Assembly: GCA_022449765.1 (NCBI GenBank)
Contig: JAKUPZ010000012.1
Coordinates: 1 to 54,148 of the forward strand
Length of the DNA stretch: 54,148 bases
Direction of reading: 5' to 3'
From: Dehalococcoidia bacterium
Lineage (GTDB): Bacteria; Chloroflexota; Dehalococcoidia; Lucifugimonadales; Australimonadaceae
The notes under the pieces are model-generated. The model was not told where the DNA came from. It worked only from the letters and a program-made list of their open reading frames with translations, and searched no databases. Shown here piece by piece: positions 43,511 to 48,948 of this stretch. The position numbers were made by a program, and so were the translations under genes. Numbering within the stretch: the first letter of the stretch is position 1; each line of letters begins with the position of its first letter.

Positions 43511-43861
43511 TTATATATTGAGCAATTCTTTTATTTGCTTAACCGAAGCACCTGGGATAATGGTACCGTCTATAACTAAAAGTGGTCGCCTCCAGTAGCG
43601 CGGTTCTTCAAGTAAAAGCTCGAACATGGCTTCTTCAGTCAATGTCTCCGCCAATATTCCACTCTTTTTGAACGCAGCAGATTTAAAGTTGAAAATGGTG
43701 CTAGGCAACTGATCACCCAAAAGTTTTCTTAGTTCAGCATCTGAAAATTTTTCTTTAAAAAAATCTTTTTCCGTAAAATCCTGACCTGCCTGCAAAAGCA
43801 ACGCTTTTGCTGTTCGGCAGGTTCCTCATTTCGCCCAATGTGCTAAAAATACATCTTTCAC
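43511..43861 (-). CDS. ArsC-like (arsenate reductase/Spx family) protein with in-frame TGA, probable selenoprotein
   Basis: A protein of 116 residues if the TGA at 43826-43828 is read as selenocysteine (Sec12). It begins at GTG 43861, with GAGGTG at 43867-43872 and 5 nt spacing. The translated start M-K-D-V-F-L-A-H-W-A-K-U-G-T-C-R-T-A-K-A aligns with E. coli-plasmid ArsC, where Cys12 lies in N-P-A-C-G-T-S-R. The downstream part has W-R-R-P-L-L-V-I-D, like the arginine-binding segment of the family. Without read-through the remaining frame from a TTG at 43801 lacks the active site and has no ribosome site. A SECIS-like hairpin follows the TGA. It would reduce arsenate, or act as a Spx-like redox protein. 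A frameshift or decay is less likely because both flanks are in the same frame. No selA/selB/selC genes are in the window. Confidence 0.8.
43784..43822 (-). promoter_or_regulatory. Candidate bacterial SECIS element inside the ArsC-like gene
   Basis: On the minus strand a two-tier stem starts 3 nt after the TGA. ACCTGCC (43816-43822) pairs with GGCAGGT (43784-43790). After an internal loop (GAACA against A), GCAAAAGC (43803-43810) pairs with GCTTTTGC (43792-43799). The apical loop is GTT. The loop begins with G, 23 nt after the TGA, inside the range known for bacterial SECIS. All 15 pairs are perfect. Confidence 0.75.
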
Positions 43862-43879
43862 TATTTCACCTCAATTCGC

Positions 43880-43909
43880 ATTTTAGGCGCAAAGAATACC
43901 ATCGTCCAA
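43880..43909 (-). promoter_or_regulatory. Predicted promoter of the ArsC-like/mutL transcript
   Basis: On the minus strand TTGGAC (43904-43909) and TAAAAT (43880-43885) are 18 nt apart. Initiation near 43873 leaves only about 12 nt before the GTG start, just enough for the GAGGTG site. The arsC-like gene, mutL and the Ham1-like gene would form one transcript. Confidence 0.45.
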
Positions 43910-43934
43910 GTATCTGTAGTGCTATCATTCTGCT

Positions 43935-44402
43935 ATGACTGAATTTATTTTATTGCTAGTTAGATGGATTCACTCTGTTGCAGCACTAACATGGGTTGGT
44001 GGCGCTATTTTTTACTGGTTCATCATGAGGCCATCGATACAAACAGGAATATTACCGGATCCAATCATTCAGTTTGCCCGGAAAGAATTTGGACAAATCG
44101 TTATTCTCTCAATGTGGGCACTGCTAATTACTGGAGCTATTCTATTCTTTGAAAGAATTTCCTTACCATCAGCCACCCCTATCTATGTGATGGTACTTGC
44201 CATAAAAGTAGCGCTGTCTGCCTGGATGTTCTTCCTTACCGTAGGACCCAAAGGTCGAGCTGCTATTAAAGTCGCACGCCAGGGTAGATGGCGGAATATG
44301 GTTGATGCGTTAGGCCATATTAATATGACCGTTATTTTAGGCTTGGCAATATTTTTACTGTCAGACTACTTAAGGCAAATCATAGAAAATCACGTATCAT
44401 AG
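43935..44402 (+). CDS. CopD-like integral membrane protein
   Basis: A 155-residue membrane protein with four predicted helices. The first helix contains R-W-I-H-S-V-A-A-L-T-W-V-G-G-A, the pattern of CopD-type and related heme- or copper-associated proteins, with the His as possible ligand. A second conserved-looking His lies in D-A-L-G-H-I-N-M. It may take part in copper handling or heme binding. ATG 43935 has no clear ribosome site; a TATCAT box 7 nt upstream could produce a leaderless message. It lies 7 nt before a Trm112-like gene. Confidence 0.7.
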   Translation: MTEFILLLVRWIHSVAALTWVGGAIFYWFIMRPSIQTGILPDPIIQFARKEFGQIVILSMWALLITGAILFFERISLPSATPIYVMVLAIKVALSAWMFFLTVGPKGRAAIKVARQGRWRNMVDALGHINMTVILGLAIFLLSDYLRQIIENHVS

Positions 44403-44409
44403 ATGCATT

Positions 44410-44577
44410 ATGAAAAAAGATTTACTCGGAATATTAGCTTGCCCTGTAGACAAAAACTCCCTTGAACTAATCATTCAAGACGAGAACAATAATGAAATTA
44501 TTAACGGTAGCTTGGTTTGTAACTCCTGTAGTAGGACTTTCCCCATTGTTAATGCAATACCAAATTTCTTGATTTAA
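44410..44577 (+). CDS. Trm112-like small zinc-ribbon protein (UPF0434/YcaR type)
   Basis: A 55-residue protein, too short for most gene finders. The sequence K-D-L-L-G-I-L-A-C-P-V-D-K at the start and L-V-C-N-S-C-S-R-T-F-P-I at residues 35-46 are the characteristic Trm112 pattern. The cysteines at positions 11, 37 and 40 could bind zinc. Bacterial members of this family accompany methyltransferases and other enzymes. The ATG at 44410 lies 7 nt after the stop of the membrane-protein gene, so the two form an operon. It has no obvious own ribosome site. Confidence 0.85.
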   Translation: MKKDLLGILACPVDKNSLELIIQDENNNEIINGSLVCNSCSRTFPIVNAIPNFLI

Positions 44578-44645
44578 TTCACACATATACACTTTATAGA
44601 TATAGACATCCTAAATTAATATGGGTATATTAATTATATTATTAG

Positions 44646-44674
44646 TTCACACTAATAATATTACTTAGTAGTAT
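44646..44674 (+). promoter_or_regulatory. Predicted promoter of the first ferric-type binding-protein gene
   Basis: TTCACA (44646-44651) and TAGTAT (44669-44674) are 17 nt apart. Initiation would be near 44681, giving a short leader before the GGGAG site and the ATG at 44701. The palindrome TACTTAGTA (44662-44670) overlaps the -10 box. Confidence 0.45.
44662..44670. promoter_or_regulatory. Candidate operator TACTTAGTA (copy 1)
   Basis: The 9-bp palindrome TACT-T-AGTA overlaps the predicted -10 box of the first ferric-type gene. The same 9 bases occur at 46119-46127, close to the predicted transcription start of the second ferric-type gene. The rest of the two leaders differ, so it may be an iron- or metal-responsive site (inference). 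Confidence 0.4.
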
Positions 44675-44700
44675 TTTATCAAAATGGGATGGGAGAGCGT

Positions 44701-45882
44701 ATGAAGTTACTTGCATTAATTTCTGCATTGGTTCTTGCAATGGCAACCGTTGCCTGTAGCAGTGACCCTGAAATTGTAGAAAAAATCGTAGAAGTAGAAG
44801 TGGAAAAGATTGTCGAGAAGACAGTTGAAGTACCTGTAGAGAAGGTTGTAGAAAAAATTGTCGAGAAGGAAGTAGAAGTTACTGTCGAGAAAATCGTCGA
44901 AAAGCCCGTGGAAAAAATTGTAGAGAAAACCACTACAGTTGAGGTAGAGAAGGACCCAGGTTCGTTGGTAATCTATTCGGGTCGTAAAGAGAGCCTTGTC
45001 GGGCCTATCATCGAGCAATTCGCTGACGCTACTGGCATTAAAGTTGATGTCAAATACGGAAAATCAGCAGCAATGGCAGCAACCCTCAATGAAGAAGGTT
45101 CTAATAGCCCTGCAGATGTATTTTATGCGCAGGATCCAGGAGCCCTTGGTTCAGTAGAGGGCATGATGCAGGCATTACCTACTGCAACGTTGGAGAAAAT
45201 TCCAGCATGGGCACAGGATGATGACGGCAAATGGGTTGGTGTATCTGGCCGGGCTCGAGTGCTCGTCTACAGCCCTACCCGCGTAAAGGACAATGAGCTA
45301 CCTAACACCATTCTTGAGCTTACCCACCCAAGATACAAAGGGCGCTTAGGCTGGGCACCAACCAATGGTTCCTTGCTAACGATGATTACCGGAATGCGTG
45401 AGGTATGGGGCGAGGAAAAAACCTCAAACTGGATAAAAGGCTTACTAGCCAATGATATCAAGATATACCCCAAGAACACACCTCAGGTTCAGGCTGTTCA
45501 CGATGGTGAAATCGATTTTGGTCTAGTAAATCACTATTACCTCTATCGCTTCGTTACAGAAGCCGGTGAAGATTTCAAGGCACGTAACTACCACGTTCCA
45601 AGTGCAGGACCTGGTGCGCTAGTGATGGTTTCTGGTGCTTCTGTACTTAAAACAGCAAAAAACAAGGATAACGCTGAGCGATTTATCAATTTCATGATTT
45701 CAAAGGTCGCACAGCAGTACCTGGCAGGACAAATTTTTGAATACCCATTAGTTGATGGAGTGAAAACTAACCGTTTGCTTACTCCAATAGCTGATATCAA
45801 ACAACCAGATATTGCCCTCTCTGATCTATCAGACTTGGCAGGAACAACCGACCTATTGCGTTCATTGGGAGCTCTTCCATAA
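44701..45882 (+). CDS. Ferric-iron-type ABC transporter binding lipoprotein 1, long repeat linker
   Basis: A 393-residue lipoprotein. The signal peptide ends in A-T-V-A-C with Cys19. A Glu/Val/Lys-rich repeat (residues 24-84) follows, then the binding domain starting S-L-V-I-Y-S-G-R. The N-H-Y-Y-L-Y-R-F segment (Tyr279-Tyr280) is the paired Tyr of FbpA/FutA iron-binding proteins. ATG 44701 follows GGGAG; a start at 44689 is upstream of that site. It is a near-duplicate of the protein at 46166 with a much longer linker. It lies after a Trm112-like gene on the same strand with its own promoter, and before a structured RNA element. Confidence 0.88.
   Translation: MKLLALISALVLAMATVACSSDPEIVEKIVEVEVEKIVEKTVEVPVEKVVEKIVEKEVEVTVEKIVEKPVEKIVEKTTTVEVEKDPGSLVIYSGRKESLVGPIIEQFADATGIKVDVKYGKSAAMAATLNEEGSNSPADVFYAQDPGALGSVEGMMQALPTATLEKIPAWAQDDDGKWVGVSGRARVLVYSPTRVKDNELPNTILELTHPRYKGRLGWAPTNGSLLTMITGMREVWGEEKTSNWIKGLLANDIKIYPKNTPQVQAVHDGEIDFGLVNHYYLYRFVTEAGEDFKARNYHVPSAGPGALVMVSGASVLKTAKNKDNAERFINFMISKVAQQYLAGQIFEYPLVDGVKTNRLLTPIADIKQPDIALSDLSDLAGTTDLLRSLGALP
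44770..44952 (+). repeat. Degenerate EKIVEK-type repeat coding region
   Basis: These bases code for about 61 residues made of repeats of the form V-E-K-I-V-E-K with variants (V-E-V-E-K, V-E-K-P). The pattern has heptad-like spacing of Val and Ile, so it could form a coiled coil or a stiff stalk between lipid anchor and binding domain. The second gene (46166) has only about 20 such residues. Repeats of this kind change length easily by slippage. Confidence 0.8.
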
Positions 45883-45905
45883 CGCAATAGTTAACATATA
45901 GGTTT

Positions 45906-46066
45906 AACCCCAACAGAAACGGCACACACACACGATGATACGACTTTGGGGGACCTAAAATCGGCCATGTGCACCCATGGCTGGGCACGATGAAGAAACG
46001 CCTTTTGGTGTTCGTCGAGCAAAACCACTGTCCGTTGAAGGCGCCGGTATATCCGGCGCCTTTCTT
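45906..46066 (+). ncRNA. Structured RNA element, copy 1 (after ferric-type binding protein 1)
   Basis: Starting 23 nt after the stop, the transcript can form P1 (CCCCAA 45908-45913 with TTGGGG 45946-45951), P2 (GCCATG 45964-45969 with CATGGC 45976-45981, loop TGCACC), P3 (CGATGAA 45988-45994 with TTCGTCG 46011-46017) and a terminator hairpin (46038-46062). The P1 loop (A-G-A-A-A-C-G and CACACGATGATACGAC) is conserved in copy 2. The P2 stem keeps pairing although a U-A pair becomes G-U. It is probably a riboswitch-like attenuator or a 3'-end processed RNA. I know no matching family. Confidence 0.7.
46038..46066 (+). terminator. Intrinsic terminator of RNA element copy 1
   Basis: A 10-bp GC-rich stem (AAGGCGCCGG 46038-46047 with CCGGCGCCTT 46053-46062) has a 5-nt loop and is followed by TCTTATTA. 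It closes the RNA element and would end the first ferric-type transcript before the promoter at 46082. Confidence 0.8.
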
Positions 46067-46081
46067 ATTACTATGTTCGCA

Positions 46082-46110
46082 TTGACATCAATATAGAGTT
46101 TGTATATATT
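46082..46110 (+). promoter_or_regulatory. Strong sigma-70-type promoter of the second ferric-type gene
   Basis: TTGACA (46082-46087) and TATATT (46105-46110) are exactly 17 nt apart. Initiation would be near 46117, leaving about 49 nt to the ATG at 46166. It starts 16 nt after the terminator at 46066, so the second gene is transcribed independently. Confidence 0.7.
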
Positions 46111-46118
46111 AACTTTAA

Positions 46119-46127
46119 TACTTAGTA
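46119..46127. promoter_or_regulatory. Candidate operator TACTTAGTA (copy 2)
   Basis: The same 9-bp palindrome as at 44662, located next to the predicted transcription start of the second ferric-type gene. A repressor bound here would block initiation. Confidence 0.4.
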
Positions 46128-46165
46128 CGTACATAGTTCTAAGGTGATAACAAAGTGGAGCGTAT

Positions 46166-47215
46166 ATGAAGATATTCAGTTTAATTTCTGCAGTGGTCTT
46201 AGCGATGGCATTAGTTGCTTGTAGTAGTGACCCTGAAATTGTCGAAAAAGTTGTAGAAGTAGAAAAAATTGTTGAGGTCGAGAAAGACCCAGGTTCATTG
46301 GTGATCTACTCAGGTCGTAAAGAGAGCCTCGTTGGTCCTATCATAGAGCAGTTTTCAGACGCTACTGGCATCGAAGTTGAGGTCAAATACGGAAAATCTG
46401 CAGCAATGGCAGCAACCCTCAGTGAAGAAGGTTCAAACAGCCCTGCGGACGTATTTTATGCACAGGATCCAGGAGCGCTTGGTTCAGTAGAAGCCATGAT
46501 GCAGGCATTGCCGGCTGCAACATTGGAGAAAATTCCAGCATGGGCACAGGATAATGATGGCAAATGGGTCGGTGTATCTGGCCGAGCTCGTGTCCTTGTC
46601 TACAGTCCTGACCGTGTAAATGCTAATGATTTGCCAAAGGACATCAGTGAACTAACTGACTCGAAGTGGAAAGGGCGCCTTGGATGGGCACCAACAAACG
46701 GTTCCCTGCTAACAATGATTACCGGAATGCGTAAGGTATGGGGCGAGGAAAAAACCGCAGAGTGGATCAAAGGCTTGCTGGCAAACGATATAAAGATTTA
46801 CCCAAAGAACACTCCTCAAGTTCAGGCCGTTCACGATGGTGAAATCGACTTGGGTCTAGTAAATCACTATTATCTCTATCGATTCGTTACAGAAGCCGGT
46901 GAAGATTTCAAGGCACGTAACTACCACATTCCTAGTGCTGGCCCAGGTGCTTTAGTCATGGTTTCTGGTGCGTCAGTTCTTAAAACAGCAAAAAACAAAG
47001 ATAATGCTGAACGATTTATCAATTTCATGATTTCAAAGGTTGCACAGCAGTATCTTGCAGGGCAAATTTTCGAGTATCCTCTTGTAGAGGGAGTAAAGAC
47101 TAACCGTCTTCTTACACCTGTAGAGGATATCAATCAACCAGATATCGCCTTGTCTGACCTATCAGACTTGGCGGGCACAACAGAATTATTGCGTTCATTG
47201 GGGGCATTGCCTTAA
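46166..47215 (+). CDS. Ferric-iron-type ABC transporter binding lipoprotein 2, short linker
   Basis: A 349-residue near-duplicate of the protein at 44701, with the same lipobox (V-A-C, Cys19), the same binding domain S-L-V-I-Y-S-G-R, the same Tyr-Tyr motif (N-H-Y-Y-L-Y-R-F) and the same C-terminus L-R-S-L-G-A-L-P. The repeat linker is only about 20 residues long. Duplication of gene plus downstream RNA element is the simplest origin. GGAG lies 5 nt before the ATG. It should feed the permease at 47389. Two binding proteins with different stalk lengths may sample different distances from the membrane or different ligands (inference). Confidence 0.9.
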   Translation: MKIFSLISAVVLAMALVACSSDPEIVEKVVEVEKIVEVEKDPGSLVIYSGRKESLVGPIIEQFSDATGIEVEVKYGKSAAMAATLSEEGSNSPADVFYAQDPGALGSVEAMMQALPAATLEKIPAWAQDNDGKWVGVSGRARVLVYSPDRVNANDLPKDISELTDSKWKGRLGWAPTNGSLLTMITGMRKVWGEEKTAEWIKGLLANDIKIYPKNTPQVQAVHDGEIDLGLVNHYYLYRFVTEAGEDFKARNYHIPSAGPGALVMVSGASVLKTAKNKDNAERFINFMISKVAQQYLAGQIFEYPLVEGVKTNRLLTPVEDINQPDIALSDLSDLAGTTELLRSLGALP

Positions 47216-47236
47216 CGCAATACTAACTATGGAGGT

Positions 47237-47403
47237 ACCCCCAATAGAAACGACACGACACACGATGATACGACTTTGGGGACCCGATCATTCGGCCAGG
47301 TGCACCCTTGGCTGAGTGGCGCGATGAACAAACGCCTCCCGGGAGTTCATCGGGCAAACAACCTTTCGGAGGCACTAGGTCTAACCTGGTGCCTCCCCTT
47401 TTC
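47237..47403 (+). ncRNA. Structured RNA element, copy 2 (before the ferric-type permease)
   Basis: The same architecture as copy 1: P1 (CCCCAA 47239-47244 with TTGGGG 47276-47281), P2 (GCCAGG 47295-47300 with CTTGGC 47307-47312, loop TGCACC), P3 (CGATGAAC 47322-47329 with GTTCATCG 47345-47352) and a terminator hairpin (47368-47396). Distances between the parts are nearly the same as in copy 1 (P2 at +56, terminator at +129/130). A reading frame from TTG 47308 runs through part of it but has no ribosome site. It should control read-through into the permease gene. Confidence 0.7.
47368..47403 (+). terminator. Terminator hairpin overlapping the permease start region
   Basis: A stem of 13 pairs, one of them U-G (47368-47380 with 47384-47396), has a 3-nt loop and is followed by CCTTTTC. 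It includes a GGAGG sequence in its 5' arm and the proposed GTG start of the permease in its 3' arm. Forming it would stop transcription and hide the start. Confidence 0.7.
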
Positions 47404-48948
47404 ATATTAATTCCAGCATTGCTCATAGGGGTATTGATACTGATACCACCTTGTTACCTGCTTATCCGATCTGTTGGCTCTGGCAGCAGTGCAATGGACA
47501 TACTAACTTCGCAACGAACCTTAGAAATACTTTTGCGTACGCTTTTACTAATGCTAAGCGTCAGCTTTTTTTGCTGCATATTAGGAGTTTCGCTTGCTTG
47601 GCTTACAGTAAAGACCAATATGCCCTTACGCAAAGTTATTGGAATACTTACAAGCTTGCCATTAGTCATTCCAAGCTATGTATTTGGGCTCCTTGCGATA
47701 ACAGCCTTAGGTCCTTACGGAAAACTTCAACAATTCCTTGAACCCATTGGCGTAGAGAAAATTCCTTCATTCTACGGGTTCTGGGGTGCTACCTTTGTAT
47801 TGGTTTTCCTCTCGTATCCATATGTGATGCTTCCAGTACGAGCAGCATTCAAACGAATAGACCCAGCTTTTGAAGAAGCTGCCAGAGGGCTAGGTAAAAA
47901 CGCGACTCAAACGTTTTTTTCCATCACTCTGCCAATGCTGAGACCATCAATAGTTGCAGGGGCTTTACTCGTTGCACTTTATACATTAAGTGACTTTGGT
48001 GCGGTCTCACTTCTAAGGTATCAAACGTTTACATGGGCCATTTTTATACAATACGAGACAGCCTTTGATCGAAGTATTGCTGCAGCTCTCTCACTAGTCT
48101 TGGTTGGGGTAGCGCTAATATTGGTATTTGTAGAAAGCTTTAGCCAAGGGAAGAGTAGGTATTACCGTATCTCCCCCGGCAATCAACGCACGAATAAAAT
48201 AGTTGATCTTGGGTCATGGCGATGGGTTGCCCTAGCCTATTCCTCATTAGTGATTGGGCTATCGTTAGTTATGCCTGTCTCCATATTAGTCTATTGGGTG
48301 ATTCGCGGCATTTCAGTTGGTGAACGTTTTGACCTTCTCTGGGAACACACTTTCAATACTGTCTCGATTGCTTTTTTTGCAGCACTCGCCACAGCCGTAG
48401 CTGCAATTCCAATTGCGGTACTTAACGTTAGATACAAATCACGTATTTCTATTGCCATAGAGCGAATGACTTATGTGGGATTTGCATTACCAGGACTTGC
48501 AGTTGCGTTGGCCTTTGTATTTTTCGGAACTGCGGTACCAAACCCTCTGTATCAAACAACAACTATATTGGTAATTGCCTATCTAGTACTTTTTCTTTCA
48601 GCCAGCGTGGGAAGCACCCAGGCAGCTTTATTGCAAATCAGCCCACGGCTAGAAGAGGCTTCGCGTAGTTTAGGGAAATCTTCCTTGCAGTCTTTCCGCC
48701 TGATTACTCTACCTCTAGCATTGCGAGGTATATTCGCTGGTTCTGGCCTTGTTTTTCTATTAACTATGAAAGAACTACCGGCAACGTTGATTTTAAGCCC
48801 GCCTGGTTTCAGGACACTGGCTACATCTATTTGGAGTGCTGCATCTGAGGCATTCTTTGCACGAGCAGCTCTACCAGCGCTAGTATTAATCCTCATAGCA
48901 GGCGTTCCAATGGCTCTATTACTTATTAGGGAAAATAATAAAGATTAA
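47389..48948 (+). CDS. ABC transporter permease, fused two-domain (ferric-iron FbpB type)
   Basis: A permease of about 519 residues with about twelve helices in two homologous halves. EAA-type loops are E-E-A-A-R-G-L-G-K-N and E-E-A-S-R-S-L-G-K-S. It follows the ferric-type binding protein and should form its channel. The start is uncertain. GTG 47389 gives an N-terminus just before the first helix but lies in the terminator stem. TTG 47419 is an alternative, and the longest frame from TTG 47308 runs through the RNA element. No ATPase gene follows; the next gene is on the other strand and overlaps its stop by 4 nt. Confidence 0.85.
   Translation: MPPLFILIPALLIGVLILIPPCYLLIRSVGSGSSAMDILTSQRTLEILLRTLLLMLSVSFFCCILGVSLAWLTVKTNMPLRKVIGILTSLPLVIPSYVFGLLAITALGPYGKLQQFLEPIGVEKIPSFYGFWGATFVLVFLSYPYVMLPVRAAFKRIDPAFEEAARGLGKNATQTFFSITLPMLRPSIVAGALLVALYTLSDFGAVSLLRYQTFTWAIFIQYETAFDRSIAAALSLVLVGVALILVFVESFSQGKSRYYRISPGNQRTNKIVDLGSWRWVALAYSSLVIGLSLVMPVSILVYWVIRGISVGERFDLLWEHTFNTVSIAFFAALATAVAAIPIAVLNVRYKSRISIAIERMTYVGFALPGLAVALAFVFFGTAVPNPLYQTTTILVIAYLVLFLSASVGSTQAALLQISPRLEEASRSLGKSSLQSFRLITLPLALRGIFAGSGLVFLLTMKELPATLILSPPGFRTLATSIWSAASEAFFARAALPALVLILIAGVPMALLLIRENNKD

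Noticed and set aside
43511-43801. ArsC-like gene starting at TTG 43801 as a short 96-residue protein
   Set aside because: It would lack the catalytic region and has no ribosome site. The GTG 43861 start with a good site and a TGA at Cys12 is more convincing.
43826-43828. TGA as a pseudogene mutation in the ArsC-like gene
   Set aside because: There is no other defect, the residue position is exactly the redox Cys, and a SECIS-like hairpin follows. I keep this as the alternative explanation only.
44716-45018. Minus-strand frames opposite the repeat linker, with low-complexity Ser/Thr/Phe or Asn/Phe/Leu sequence
   Set aside because: They are the complement of the EKIVEK repeats and show only their periodicity.
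47308-47388. N-terminal extension of the permease through the RNA element
   Set aside because: The TTG at 47308 has no ribosome site, and the sequence is conserved as RNA structure with copy 1, where no gene follows in frame.
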